From: Actinomycetota bacterium
GTDB lineage: Bacteria; Actinomycetota; Actinomycetes; S36-B12; UBA10799
DNA length: 33,129 nt
Direction: 5' to 3'
Assembly (NCBI GenBank): GCA_963169255.1
Contig: CAUJEJ010000034.1
Coordinates: forward strand, 1 to 33,129
The notes below the pieces were generated by a model, which made no database searches, had not been told where the DNA came from, and worked only from the letters and a program-made list of their open reading frames with translations. This document shows, piece after piece, positions 1-10,344 of the stretch (its first letter is position 1; every line of letters starts with the position of its first letter). The translations under genes were made by a program, and so were the position numbers.

Positions 1-1485
1 GACTTTGGCGTCGCCGGCGTTCTCGATCGGTTCGGGCAGGTTGAACCAAAGGTGCTGATCGCGGCGGATGGCTACGTGTACGCGAACAAGCAGCATTCGC
101 GACTCGAACTCCTTGCCGAGGTCGTTGCTGGCCTGCCGACGCTTGAGGCCGTGATCGTGCACGGTGAACTCAGCGCTGCGCCAAATCTGACCGGGGTCCG
201 CGAGGCGAACGGCGCGATCCCGGTCCTGGACTTTGAGCAGGCGATCGGCGTGGGCCGTCTCGCAGTGAGCCAGGGTCGGGGAATTGACCCGCACAGGCTC
301 TACCGGTTTGACCAGCCGCTCTACATCCTCTACTCGTCGGGCACAACCGGTGTTCCAAAGTGCATCGTTCACCAGGCTGGCGGACTGCTGCTCAAGCACG
401 TCGTTGAGCAGCAGTTGCACTGCGACATTCGCCCAGGGGATCGAGTCTTCTACTTCACAACTTGCGGTTGGATGATGTGGAACTGGCTTGCCAGTGCCCT
501 GGCAAGCGGCGCGACGATTGTGTTGTACGACGGATCGCCATTCCATCCTGAACGTGACGTGATGTGGGACCTCGTCGAACGTGAGGGAGTCACGTTGTTC
601 GGAACAAGCGCGAAGTTCCTCGATGCCAGCGCCAAGGCAGGCGCGCACCCCGGCGACTCTCACAACCTTGACGCGCTCCGCACAATCTGTTCCACGGGCT
701 CCCCGCTTTCGGCGGAGGGATTTGAGTTTGTCTACACCGACGTCAAATCAGATGTGCACCTTGCGTCGATCTCGGGCGGGACCGATTTGTGCGGGTGCTT
801 CGTGCTTGGCGACCCGACTCGACCGGTCTACGCAGGCCAGATCCAAGGCCCGGCCCTCGGAATGGCTGTCGACGTGTGGGATGTCGACGGAAACAGCCTG
901 CGTGCCATCCCCGATTCCCGCGGCGAATTGGTGTGCACGATGGCGTTCCCGTCAATGCCGCTGGGATTCTGGGCTGACGCCGACGGCAGTAAGTACGCCG
1001 GTGCCTATTTCGAACGGTTCCCCGGGGTTTGGGCGCACGGTGACTTCGCATCGTGGACTCACCAAGGTGGCGTCGTGATCCACGGGCGTTCCGATGCCAC
1101 TCTCAACGCCGGCGGAGTGCGGATCGGGACTGCCGAGTTGTATCGACAGGTCGATCAGTTGCCACAGGTGCACGAGTCACTCGCAATCGGGCAGTCGTGG
1201 GACGACGACACCCGAATTGTGCTCTTCGTTCGGCTAAGCGACGACACAGAACTCACTGAGGACCTGGTCCGCGAGATCAAGGTCCGACTGCGCGAGCGGT
1301 GTTCACCGCGCCACGTACCGGCACGCGTCGTGGCGGTTGCAGATCTCCCTCGGACTCGTTCCGGGAAGTTGGCCGAACTCGCAGTTGCTGATGTAGTCCA
1401 TGGTCGGGCCGTCCGCAATGTCGAGGCTTTGGCCAACCCAGAATCGCTCGCGCTGTTTGAGGGCATCGAACAACTAACCCAGTAG
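1..1485 (+). CDS. Acetoacetyl-CoA synthetase (acetoacetate--CoA ligase), 5'-truncated by window edge
   Basis: Frame 1 is open from base 1 (DFGVAGVLDRFGQVEPKVLIAADGY...) through the 52..1485 ORF. AMP-binding motif YSSGTTGVPKCIVH, GGLLLKHVVEQQLHCDIRPGDRVFYFTTCGWMMWNW and C-terminal RTRSGKLAE are typical of AacS. Confidence 0.93.
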   Translation, partial: DFGVAGVLDRFGQVEPKVLIAADGYVYANKQHSRLELLAEVVAGLPTLEAVIVHGELSAAPNLTGVREANGAIPVLDFEQAIGVGRLAVSQGRGIDPHRLYRFDQPLYILYSSGTTGVPKCIVHQAGGLLLKHVVEQQLHCDIRPGDRVFYFTTCGWMMWNWLASALASGATIVLYDGSPFHPERDVMWDLVEREGVTLFGTSAKFLDASAKAGAHPGDSHNLDALRTICSTGSPLSAEGFEFVYTDVKSDVHLASISGGTDLCGCFVLGDPTRPVYAGQIQGPALGMAVDVWDVDGNSLRAIPDSRGELVCTMAFPSMPLGFWADADGSKYAGAYFERFPGVWAHGDFASWTHQGGVVIHGRSDATLNAGGVRIGTAELYRQVDQLPQVHESLAIGQSWDDDTRIVLFVRLSDDTELTEDLVREIKVRLRERCSPRHVPARVVAVADLPRTRSGKLAELAVADVVHGRAVRNVEALANPESLALFEGIEQLTQ

Positions 1486-1548
1486 CTGGCGACACGGAGC
1501 ACGCGGGTGCTCATGCGTCATCAGCGGGCAACATGACAAGCTTCAGTC

Positions 1549-4500
1549 GTGACCGACACAGCGCTGATGCCGACACAACCCCACGGCCGGATCGATCGAC
1601 GATTCGTGCCAGGACAAGGTTGGGAAGCCCGAGTTCCACGGATCCTTGCGTGGGTTTGCTACGGCGTCGCGTTCGTCAGCTTGATAACGGCGATCTTCCC
1701 GTTTACCCGCGGACCGTTCGCGTGGCTGCGTGGCGCGATCGACATGCTGTTCCTCGCTGCACCCCCGAATTTCGCGTGGGCTGTCCTCATGATCATTCTC
1801 GCCAGCGCGCTTGGAAAGCGAAAGCGTGCGGCGTGGGTGTTGCTATTGGTGCTCGAGTTCGCCGAAGTTGCTCTGCTGCTGGCCTCTTGGGCGATCTTTC
1901 CGTCGGCTTACCCATCGATTTTGGCCCCGCTGCTTATTGATGCGACGGTCATCGTTGTGCTGTTGTTGTGTCGTCGGGAGTTCTTCGCGATCTCGCAGAA
2001 GGGCAATGGCTGGCGTGCCGTCGCGACCTTCGTGATTGGGATGGCAGCCACAGTCGCAATCGGTGCGCTGCTAGTGAGCCTCTTTGGTAATGAGGCGTTG
2101 CGGCCCGAGCGAATTAGCTACGCGGTCAGTCAGTTCCTTGGTGTGTTGGGGCAGAACCCCGGGTATCAGGCAGGGCTCGAGCCGCCAGCGGCCGCAGCAT
2201 TCACGCTCAGCTTCCTCGCCGCCGCAACGTTCATCGCAACTGCCTATGCGCTGTTCCGTTCGCGCCGCAAGGACCTCATGCTCACCGGAGATGATGAAGT
2301 CGCCGTCAGGGCACTACTGCTCGAACACGGGGCTCGTGACTCGCTTGGCTACTTTGCAACGCGTCGCGACAAGTCTGCGGCGTGGTCGCCATCAGGAAAA
2401 GCGGTCGTGACGTACCGAGTTGTACTCGGCGTGAGCCTGGCAAGTGCTGACCCCGTTGGCGATCCGGAAGCGTGGGGGTCCGCGATTGAGGTGTGGCTTG
2501 AAGAGGCGCACCGGCACGCCTGGGCGCCCGCAGTCATGGGCGCGAGCCTGGAAGGCGCTCAGGCATACGCAAAGGCCGGGCTCGGCGCGATCGAGCTCGG
2601 CGACGAGGCGATCATCTACTTCCGCAACTTCCAGCTCGATGGCCGTCAGATGCGAGTTGTCCGCCAAGCTGTGAACCGGGTGGAGCGCGCTGGATATACG
2701 GCGAAGGTTCGTCGACATGCCGAGATTCCGGAAGATGAAATGAACAGTGCGATCGCCGATGCTGATCGCTGGCGCGACACCGAGAACGAGCGAGGCTTCT
2801 CGATGGCACTCGGTCGCCTTGGTGACCCGCTCGATGGTCGTTGTGTTTTGGTTGAGGCATTCAACGAACAGGGCGACCGCGTCGCGATGCTGTCGTTCTC
2901 GCCCTGGGGTGAGACTGGCGTTTCCCTAGACCTCATGCGCCGCGAACGCGACGCAGTCAACGGGGTGATGGAGTTCATGGTGGCCAGCCTGGTTGCAGGT
3001 GGTCCCAGCATCGGTGCCGACAAGCTCTCGCTGAACTTCGCTGTGATGAGGGGCATCTTCGCCGAGGGTGAGCAATTAGGCGCTGGCCCGGTTGTGCGCG
3101 CAACGCGCGGCTTCTTGGTGTTTGCCTCGCGCTGGTTCCAGCTCGAATCGTTGTACTTGTCGAACGCGAAGTACGACCCCGACTGGGTGCCTCGCTACAT
3201 GATGTTCGAGAACACCGGAGACCTGCCGCGCGTGGGTATCGCGTCCTCGGCCGCGGAAGGCTTCTTGACGATTCCGAGCTTCCAGGAATGGCTCAAGGCA
3301 CGTCGAAACACGGGGCTGTCGCCACTGCGGGAAGCGTGCGCAAACTCCCCAGTTGAGTTGTGGGCTGCGGAAGAGAAGGTCCTTGCGGCGGCGGCAGCAC
3401 AGGTGGCTGCCGCACACGTCGCAGATCCCTACGCCGGTGTTCCTGAGCAAGAGAAGATCCGCCGCGTGAAGCTCGCTCAGATGCGCGAGCGGGGGATCGA
3501 TCCGTACGCAACTAGCTTTACCCGCACCGCAAGTAACTCAGCGGTCCGCGCAGAGTTTAGCGACCTCGGTCCTGACGAACAGACTGGAAAGACTGTCAGC
3601 ATCGCGGGGCGTGTGATGCTGAACCGCGTGTCCGGCAAGCTGTGCTTTGCGACGCTGCGGGACTGGACGGGCGATTTGCAGGTGATGATCTCGCTGAATG
3701 AAGCGGGTGAAGAGAACCTCGCAGCGTGGAAGTCCGACGTGGACCTCGGCGACATCGTTGGTGTGACCGGTCAAGTCATCACATCAAAGCGTGGTGAGCT
3801 GTCGGTCTTGGCGACGGACTTCGTCATCACCTCAAAGTGTCTGGTTCCGTTACCCGACAAGCACAAGGGGCTCAACGACCCCGAGGCGCGCGTGCGGCAA
3901 CGCTACGTCGATCTCATCGTCAACCCGGACGCGCGCGAGATGCTGACGATGCGCTCAGAGATGGTGCGTGCAATCCGCGAGCAATTGTGGTCGCGGGAGT
4001 ACCTCGAAGTTGAGACCCCGATGATGCAGCGCGTTCACGGCGGCGCGAACGCACGCCCGTTCATCACGCACATCAATGCGTACGACATGAAGCTGTACAT
4101 GCGGATTGCGCCGGAGTTGTTTCTCAAGCGACTCTTAGTTGGCGGTGTTGAGAAGGTGTTCGAACTCAACCTGAACTTCCGCAATGAGGGCGCGGACTCC
4201 ACGCACAACCCTGAGTTCACGAGCATGGAAATGTACGACGCGTACGGCAACTACGACACGATGCGCGTCCTCACCCGCGAGCTGATCCTGGCGGCTGCGA
4301 CTGCAGTGCATGGTTCACCAAAGGTGTTGCGGCCGATCGCTGGTGCCTACGACGGTTCACAGGGCTACGAAGAGGTCGATATTTCCGGGGATTGGCCTGT
4401 CGTCACCGTTCATAACGGCATTTCGCTCGCCTGCGGCGAGGAAGTCACCGTCGACACAGAGCTTCCGAGTTTGGCACGAATCATGGATCAGGCCGGCATC

Positions 4501-4941
4501 CCCCGGAACCCGAACTGGGGGACGGCGAAGCTCATCGAGGAGCTGTACGAACACTTCTGTGAGGACCGCACCACCACACCGGTGTTCTACACCGACTTCC
4601 CGACGGAGGTCTCGCCGCTGACCCGCAAGAAGCCAAGCGAACCGCGTTTGGCTGAACGCTGGGACCTCGTCGCATGGGGAGCCGAGCTTGGCACCGCGTA
4701 CACCGAACTGATTGATCCGCTCGACCAGCGCGACCGTCTGACGGCGCAGTCACTCCTCGCGGCCGCAGGTGATTCAGAGGCGATGGAAGTTGATGAGGAC
4801 TTCCTTCGCGCGCTTGAGTACGGAATGCCACCAGCGGGTGGTCAGGGCATGGGAATCGACAGACTGCTGATGCTGCTGACGGGTCGCAATATCCGTGAAT
4901 CGGTGCTGTTCCCGTTGACCAGGCCCGACACATCCGGATAG
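1549..4941 (+). CDS. lysX: Bifunctional lysylphosphatidylglycerol synthetase / lysine--tRNA ligase (LysX-type)
   Basis: 1130 aa, GTG start. N-terminal multi-TM plus DUF2156/MprF-like domain; C-terminal class II LysRS (RQRYVDLIVNPDAREMLTMRSEMVRAIREQLWSREYLEVETPMMQ; GGQGMGIDRLLMLLTGRNIRESVLFPLTRP). Confidence 0.95.
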   Translation: MTDTALMPTQPHGRIDRRFVPGQGWEARVPRILAWVCYGVAFVSLITAIFPFTRGPFAWLRGAIDMLFLAAPPNFAWAVLMIILASALGKRKRAAWVLLLVLEFAEVALLLASWAIFPSAYPSILAPLLIDATVIVVLLLCRREFFAISQKGNGWRAVATFVIGMAATVAIGALLVSLFGNEALRPERISYAVSQFLGVLGQNPGYQAGLEPPAAAAFTLSFLAAATFIATAYALFRSRRKDLMLTGDDEVAVRALLLEHGARDSLGYFATRRDKSAAWSPSGKAVVTYRVVLGVSLASADPVGDPEAWGSAIEVWLEEAHRHAWAPAVMGASLEGAQAYAKAGLGAIELGDEAIIYFRNFQLDGRQMRVVRQAVNRVERAGYTAKVRRHAEIPEDEMNSAIADADRWRDTENERGFSMALGRLGDPLDGRCVLVEAFNEQGDRVAMLSFSPWGETGVSLDLMRRERDAVNGVMEFMVASLVAGGPSIGADKLSLNFAVMRGIFAEGEQLGAGPVVRATRGFLVFASRWFQLESLYLSNAKYDPDWVPRYMMFENTGDLPRVGIASSAAEGFLTIPSFQEWLKARRNTGLSPLREACANSPVELWAAEEKVLAAAAAQVAAAHVADPYAGVPEQEKIRRVKLAQMRERGIDPYATSFTRTASNSAVRAEFSDLGPDEQTGKTVSIAGRVMLNRVSGKLCFATLRDWTGDLQVMISLNEAGEENLAAWKSDVDLGDIVGVTGQVITSKRGELSVLATDFVITSKCLVPLPDKHKGLNDPEARVRQRYVDLIVNPDAREMLTMRSEMVRAIREQLWSREYLEVETPMMQRVHGGANARPFITHINAYDMKLYMRIAPELFLKRLLVGGVEKVFELNLNFRNEGADSTHNPEFTSMEMYDAYGNYDTMRVLTRELILAAATAVHGSPKVLRPIAGAYDGSQGYEEVDISGDWPVVTVHNGISLACGEEVTVDTELPSLARIMDQAGIPRNPNWGTAKLIEELYEHFCEDRTTTPVFYTDFPTEVSPLTRKKPSEPRLAERWDLVAWGAELGTAYTELIDPLDQRDRLTAQSLLAAAGDSEAMEVDEDFLRALEYGMPPAGGQGMGIDRLLMLLTGRNIRESVLFPLTRPDTSG

Positions 4942-5109
4942 CCCACAGATCAGCTGGCTGCGCCATTTGGGGTAGCCCGACATCTTGCTGTCATCTATGG
5001 CAGTCGGAATTAACCTGCGCTGCACACATGGGCAATCTGCCGTTCCGATTCACGAGCGACGATTGGGTTGTGGCAAAGAGTCACGAGGCGAGACCACCGA
5101 GGGGGTGAC

Positions 5110-5379
5110 ATGGAAACGAATCAAGCACGTAATCATCTCGCGACCGAGTCAAGCGTGCCGCACGCTGAAACAGAGTCCGACAGTTGGGCACCCCTGCTGG
5201 CAGCAGTTGACCTCCGAAAGGTCATCGAGGCTGCCGCGATTCCAGTTCGGCTGGCCGCAGTCGGCCGAATCTCCGCGCACGTGACGGCGAGTTATGTCAC
5301 GTTCGGGCAAATCGCTGCAGGGTCGGTCGGAAAGGGCCATCCGCTCCCGCGAGGAGCGTCCTACGAAGACGCGGTCTGA
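5110..5379 (+). CDS. Small hypothetical protein (89 aa)
   Basis: ATG at 5110 preceded by a strong purine-rich RBS (gaggggg-tgac-atg). Overlaps the convergent permease gene 3' end by 19 nt. No recognised domain. Confidence 0.4.
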   Translation: METNQARNHLATESSVPHAETESDSWAPLLAAVDLRKVIEAAAIPVRLAAVGRISAHVTASYVTFGQIAAGSVGKGHPLPRGASYEDAV

Positions 5380-6245
5380 GTCGCAATCTGTGGTGCCGCG
5401 ACTGGACCCCTAAGGCGAGCCAACTGGGGGAGTAGCACCCAGAAGACACACGCGATCGTGGTAATCACGAAGCTTGGCGGCCACGGCTGGTAAGTCGCCA
5501 CGATGAGCCCGCCCCAGACGCTCACGAGCGCAATCACGGAGGCGAGCGCGACAACGAGCGTTGGCTTGGCGGTCAGTCGAATCGCGGTCGCCGCAGGTGT
5601 GACGAGTAGGGCAAAAATGAGGAGCACTCCGACGACGGTCACGGAGATCGCGATGATGAGGCTCATTGCGACCAGGAATACCGCGCTCAGTGCTCGGGTG
5701 TTGAGCCCGCGCGCGGCAGCGACATCGGGATCCACAGACGCAAATAGCAGCTTGCGGCCGATCAGTGCCAGCACCGCAAGAACGATGGCGACGATAACGG
5801 CGAACACCACTACCTGATCGGTCGTGATCGCCAAGATGTTTCCGAACAACAGGTTAGTCAGCAGGTTGGTCTGCGCCGAACCGAGGCTGTTGAACAAGAT
5901 GCCCAGGCCGGTCGCGAACGCCAGGACTGTTCCCGTCACAACCTCTCTGTTCCTTGCACGGTGGCCCATTGCCCCGATCGCAAGTCCACCGATCGTGCAC
6001 GCGGCGATCAGTCCGAACACCGCGGAGACGCCCAGAAGTACCGCCAACGTAGCGCCGGGGAAACCGATGTGTGCCACCGCGTGGGTGGCGAACGGAAGGT
6101 CACGCAGCAGGACGAAGTACCCAATGGCACCGGATGCGAGTGCGATCAACGTCCCCGCGATCAGTGCATTGATCATGAAAGGCGTGTTGAGCAGTTCAAG
6201 GCCGCTTGCGGCTTCCTGGTCGCTAACTAGCGTGGCGATGAACAT
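5361..6245 (-). CDS. Metal (Zn/Mn-type) ABC transporter permease, ZnuB/MntB family
   Basis: 294 aa polytopic protein; FMINALIAGTLIALASGAIGYFVLLRDLPFATHAVAHIGFPGATLAVLLG is typical of the ABC-3 permease family. Adjacent to a metal-type ATPase. Confidence 0.92.
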   Translation of the reverse strand: MFIATLVSDQEAASGLELLNTPFMINALIAGTLIALASGAIGYFVLLRDLPFATHAVAHIGFPGATLAVLLGVSAVFGLIAACTIGGLAIGAMGHRARNREVVTGTVLAFATGLGILFNSLGSAQTNLLTNLLFGNILAITTDQVVVFAVIVAIVLAVLALIGRKLLFASVDPDVAAARGLNTRALSAVFLVAMSLIIAISVTVVGVLLIFALLVTPAATAIRLTAKPTLVVALASVIALVSVWGGLIVATYQPWPPSFVITTIACVFWVLLPQLARLRGPVAAPQIATQTASS

Positions 6246-7052
6246 CTATTCAGTCCTCGTGAAGACGCAGCCGTCGGCGGACCTGGTGACCTGCACCGGG
6301 GTGCCGTAAAGGCGGGTGAGTAAGCCAGAATCCACGACGTCGTCCACCATTCCGAACTCAGGCGTGCCGTCGATCAGGTAGATCAGTGAATCGATATGTG
6401 CGAGTAGCGGATTGAGGTCGTGGGTGACAAACAGCACGGTGACGCCGCGTTCGTGGTTGATGTGATGGACCAACTCGACAATGTCGACTTGGCCAGCAAG
6501 ATCGAGGCCAGACAGCGGCTCGTCGAGCAGGAGCATGCGCGGCTTGGTGATCAGCGCCTGAGCAATAGAGATGCGCTGTTGTTGGCCACCTGAAACCTCG
6601 CCGAACCGCAGGTGGCCGAAACTCTGGGCATCAACCGCAGCCAGTGCTTCGTCAACAGTCGCAGCCAGGTCGCGGCCGTGCAAGCCAACCCCCCAACGGG
6701 TCCCCGCCAAGCCCAATGCCACGAGGTCGCGGCACAGGATCGAGCCCGCGTGCGCCAGTGAATGGTTCTGCGGCACCAAACCGATTTCCGGGTTTCCAGT
6801 GCGGGTAGGAGCGCCGAGGACGTCGATCGAACCGGTAGAAGGTTTGATGCCACCAAGGAGGAGGTTGACCAACGTCGACTTGCCGCTGCCGTTCGGTCCG
6901 ATGACAGCGGTGAACGACCCCACCGGAACGTCGAAGGTCGCATTGCTCCAGATCAGGCGCTTCCCGCGGTGTACGGCAACATCGTGCATGCAGATGGCGC
7001 TGTCAGGATGTGCGGCACTAGGTCCCGTGCTCGCGGTCAGCGTTGACGTCAT
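6246..7052 (-). CDS. Metal ABC transporter ATP-binding protein
   Basis: Walker A GPNGSGKST, signature SGGQQQRISIAQAL, Walker B LLLDEPLSGLD. Start set at ATG 7052 (MTSTLTAS...) because the longer ORF start at 7115 falls inside the Fur/Zur-like palindrome. Confidence 0.92.
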   Translation of the reverse strand: MTSTLTASTGPSAAHPDSAICMHDVAVHRGKRLIWSNATFDVPVGSFTAVIGPNGSGKSTLVNLLLGGIKPSTGSIDVLGAPTRTGNPEIGLVPQNHSLAHAGSILCRDLVALGLAGTRWGVGLHGRDLAATVDEALAAVDAQSFGHLRFGEVSGGQQQRISIAQALITKPRMLLLDEPLSGLDLAGQVDIVELVHHINHERGVTVLFVTHDLNPLLAHIDSLIYLIDGTPEFGMVDDVVDSGLLTRLYGTPVQVTRSADGCVFTRTE

Positions 7053-7108
7053 ATGTGCCCCAAGGTTGCGAACGCGGGTATGTCCACGTCGGTTCGAGGG
7101 TAAGTTTA

Positions 7109-7125
7109 TTGACAATGATTATCAA
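7109..7125. promoter_or_regulatory. Fur-family (probably Zur) operator-like palindrome
   Basis: TTGACAATGATTATCAA; reverse complement TTGATAATCATTGTCAA, i.e. TTGAYAAT-N-ATTRTCAA. Located 57 bp upstream of the metal ABC ATPase start. Confidence 0.7.
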
Positions 7126-7194
7126 GTTGTTGTGACGGTTCTGGCAGTTGGACCTCAACGCGTGCGCGCGAGTTGCCTCAGTTAGGGTCATCGG

Positions 7195-7713
7195 GTGCAG
7201 CACTTCTCACCTCTCGCGCTCGCTTCTGAAGACAGCGTCGACCCCGTCGTCGTTCGATACGTCGGTGGTGAGTTCGCCTCCTACATTGATTCCGACTCGG
7301 CCGCGCCATTCATGACCGGGTTGCGAGCTGCGCTCGAAGCACCACTTCACGCCTCACAGGTGCTCAACACTGCGATCGCCTTGTCGAACGTTGTCGCACT
7401 GTTGGCTCTGAGCTTGGCGCAGGATGAATCCGAAGCGGTCGACCTCGTCCATGGCTCGATCCGCCGATCGGCCGCGGTCGCGTTCCCTGAGCTCGTGCCG
7501 GAAGACGATGCGGAACTCGTCGATGGTGCAGAGGCGTTTGTCTGCCGAGTGTTCGGCACCGTGACTCGTGACCAACTCCCCGATGCGGTGGACGGGCGCA
7601 CTCTCGCAGCGATCGCCGCACTTGGTGACGCCGGCATCTTGCTCGCGGACCAGATTGGCCTGCCGCGCCCCGTGCTTGCCACCGCAATCGGCCAGGCAGC
7701 AGCAACGATGTAA
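7195..7713 (+). CDS. Hypothetical protein (172 aa)
   Basis: Uninterrupted ORF with acidic, Ala/Val-rich plausible composition, divergent from the metal ABC operon. No recognised family. Confidence 0.5.
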   Translation: MQHFSPLALASEDSVDPVVVRYVGGEFASYIDSDSAAPFMTGLRAALEAPLHASQVLNTAIALSNVVALLALSLAQDESEAVDLVHGSIRRSAAVAFPELVPEDDAELVDGAEAFVCRVFGTVTRDQLPDAVDGRTLAAIAALGDAGILLADQIGLPRPVLATAIGQAAATM

Positions 7714-7869
7714 AGGTTCGCCCCAGGATTTCAGTAGCGGCCGTGTCGCTGCCGATATCGTGCCAAAATCCGTCCTAGTGTGCTGCAAGCCAACGGCCGC
7801 CGGCACCAATGGCGGGCTTCCCCCCGCTTGGCCCCTGACCATTCTGCCGACATTGAGGTCTTCTCTATC

Positions 7870-8559
7870 GTGATCCAGTTCGAAGAGGTTTCCAAGCGCT
7901 ACAAAGCGCAGTCGGCGCCTGCCCTCGACAACATCAGTCTTGAGATCGCAGATGGCGAGTTCACCTTCCTGGTTGGGCCATCGGGCTCAGGTAAGTCGAC
8001 GTTTCTTCGCCTGCTTCTGAGGGAAGAAAAGGCTACGTCGGGCAAAGTCATCGTCAACGACAAAGACATCGCGAAGCTGCGCAACTGGAAGGTCCCAGCG
8101 TTTCGTCGCGAGATGGGCGCCGTGTTCCAGGATTTTCGCTTGCTTCCTGAAAAGACAGTGACCCAGAACATCGCGTTCGCGCTCGAAGTGATCGGCACGC
8201 CAAAGGCTGCAGTTGGCCCCGCGGTTGCTGATGCGCTAGAACTCGTCGGCCTCACCGAGATGGCAGACCGCAAGCCTGGCCAGCTCTCCGGCGGTGAACA
8301 GCAGCGGGTCGCGCTAGCGCGGGCGTTCGTCAACAAGCCGCCGATCCTGATCGCTGATGAGCCGACCGGAAACCTGGACCCGGCTACCTCGCTGGGCATC
8401 ATGCGGTTGTTGGACCGCATCAACCGGACTGGCACGACTGTCATCATGGCGACGCACGATGCGGCAATTGTCGACCAGATGCGAAAGCGCGTCATCGAAC
8501 TCGTGGGCGGTCACATCATTCGTGACGAAGCTCGCGGCGTCTACGGATACGCGGGGTAG
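7870..8559 (+). CDS. ftsE: Cell division ATP-binding protein FtsE
   Basis: GTG start ([26 protein letters not shown]). Walker [10 protein letters not shown], signature [29 protein letters not shown]. Followed immediately by ftsX. Confidence 0.96.
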   Translation: MIQFEEVSKRYKAQSAPALDNISLEIADGEFTFLVGPSGSGKSTFLRLLLREEKATSGKVIVNDKDIAKLRNWKVPAFRREMGAVFQDFRLLPEKTVTQNIAFALEVIGTPKAAVGPAVADALELVGLTEMADRKPGQLSGGEQQRVALARAFVNKPPILIADEPTGNLDPATSLGIMRLLDRINRTGTTVIMATHDAAIVDQMRKRVIELVGGHIIRDEARGVYGYAG

Positions 8560-8564
8560 GGCCA

Positions 8565-9476
8565 ATGCGCAGATTTGGATTAGCACTTCGCGAAGTTGGC
8601 CACGGCCTTCGCCGAAACCTCACGATGACCGTCGCGGTCATCCTGACGGTTGCCGTCTCGCTGACGTTGTTTGGTACCGGCCTGATGGTTCGCGCCCAGG
8701 TCGACGCGATGAAGGACTACTGGTACGACCGTGTTGAGGTCTCAGTGTTCCTCTGCGGCAACGCATCTGACCCGAAGGTCTGCCCAGCTGGTGCTATCAC
8801 TCCTGAGCAGCGAGCGGCCGTTGATGCCCAGTTGCGTGGGCTGACCGGAGTCGTGGAGGAAGTCTTCTACGAGTCGCAGCAAGAGGCGTACAACCGGTTC
8901 AAGGAGCAGTTCAAGAACTCGCCGATCCTTGAGAACGTGACGCCGGAATCCATGCCGGAATCATTCCGCGTCAAGCTGGCAAACCCTGAGGACTTCACGA
9001 AGGTTGCTGCCGCAGTTGGGACCTCGCCGGGCGTCGAGCAGGTGCAGGACCAGCGACAACTTCTGGAGAAGTTCTTCAAGCTCTTGGGTGGACTCCAGGC
9101 GATAGCTCTCGGAATTGCCGTGGCGATGCTACTCGTGACTGTCTTGCTGGTGGTCAATACGATGCGGGTCGCTGCGTTCAGCAGGCGGAAAGAAACCGGC
9201 ATCATGAAACTCGTCGGCGCTAGTAATGCCTACATTCAACTGCCGTTCGTCCTTGAGGCTGCGGTAGCGGCAGGTATCGGTGGCTTATTGGCGGTCGGTG
9301 CGTTGGCGGCGGAGAAGGCCTACTTGGTCGACAAGGTGCTGGAACCCTCGTTCCGGTTTACAGCCTTCGTGGGCTGGGACGAGACCATAAAGATCATGAT
9401 CATTGTCTTTGTCACCGGCATTCTGCTCGCCAGCGTCGCAGCGTTCCTGACAGTTCGCCGCTACCTCAAGGTCTAG
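8565..9476 (+). CDS. ftsX: Cell division permease-like protein FtsX
   Basis: MRRFGLALREVGHGLRRNLTMTVAVILTVAVSLTLFGTGLMVRAQVDAMKDYWYDRVEVSVFLC plus C-terminal FtsX TM domain (RRKETGIMKLVGASNAYIQLPFVLEA). Confidence 0.96.
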   Translation: MRRFGLALREVGHGLRRNLTMTVAVILTVAVSLTLFGTGLMVRAQVDAMKDYWYDRVEVSVFLCGNASDPKVCPAGAITPEQRAAVDAQLRGLTGVVEEVFYESQQEAYNRFKEQFKNSPILENVTPESMPESFRVKLANPEDFTKVAAAVGTSPGVEQVQDQRQLLEKFFKLLGGLQAIALGIAVAMLLVTVLLVVNTMRVAAFSRRKETGIMKLVGASNAYIQLPFVLEAAVAAGIGGLLAVGALAAEKAYLVDKVLEPSFRFTAFVGWDETIKIMIIVFVTGILLASVAAFLTVRRYLKV

Positions 9477-9489
9477 TCGCTGCTTGTGC

Positions 9490-10344
9490 TTAGCCTCGGC
9501 GCTCGCGCATGAGGACCTCTTGTGCCGCTGATGCGACGAGCCGCCCGTCCTGAGTGAAGAACACGCCACTGGCGAGACCATGGCCACCGTGAGCGACTGG
9601 CGTGTTCTGCACGAAGAGCAACCATTCGTCAGCGCGGAACGGCGCGTGGAACCACATGGCGTGGTCGATCGAGGCGACCATGAGGTCCGTGTTCGGGACT
9701 CGTCCGCCGCTCGGCGATAGAGCCGTGCCAACGAGGGTCAAGTCTGAGAAGTAGGTCAGCGCGCAGACGTGAATTCGTTGGTCATTCGGTAGTGCATCGT
9801 TGGTGCGCAGCCACGTCATCCGCTGGGGGCGACCGTAGACGGGTTTCGCATCCGAATCGAGATCGACGAATCGCATGTCGAGCATGGAATGCTCGGGAAG
9901 TCCCGCCTCGTGCAGGGTGTGTGCATCGTCGAGGAGGATTGGGTACGGCTCGAGGGTTTCCGGTGGCGGGGCCGACGGCATCTCAAACTGATGCTCCGGC
10001 CCGCGGTCGTGAACAGCGAACGATGCAGACATCGTGAAGATGACTTCGCCGTACTGCACTGCCTTGACCCGACGAGTCGAGAATGAGCGCCCATCGCGGG
10101 GACGGTCGACGAGGTAGACAATTTTGTCGCCAGTCCGTCCTGGCCGCAAGAAGTAGCCGTGGAGCGAATGAACGACCCGGTCAGCGTCGTCCACAGTGTG
10201 TCCGGCAGCAACAAGGGCCTGGGCTGCGACCTGGCCGCCAAACGCTCGCTGCGGTGCTCCTGCATGGCATCGGCCTGTGAAGATGTCACGGTCGACTTGC
10301 TCAAGAGTTAGGCGATTGACGAAGTCATCTTCGGGTCCGGTCAC
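9490..10344 (-). CDS. Acyl-CoA thioesterase II (TesB-like, double hotdog)
   Basis: RAFGGQVAAQALVAAGHTV..VHSLHGYFLRPGRTGDKIVYLVDRPRDGRSFSTRRVKAVQYGEVIFTMSASF and C-terminal SIDHAMWFHAPFRADEWLLF. GTG start at 10344. Confidence 0.93.
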   Translation of the reverse strand: MTGPEDDFVNRLTLEQVDRDIFTGRCHAGAPQRAFGGQVAAQALVAAGHTVDDADRVVHSLHGYFLRPGRTGDKIVYLVDRPRDGRSFSTRRVKAVQYGEVIFTMSASFAVHDRGPEHQFEMPSAPPPETLEPYPILLDDAHTLHEAGLPEHSMLDMRFVDLDSDAKPVYGRPQRMTWLRTNDALPNDQRIHVCALTYFSDLTLVGTALSPSGGRVPNTDLMVASIDHAMWFHAPFRADEWLLFVQNTPVAHGGHGLASGVFFTQDGRLVASAAQEVLMRERRG

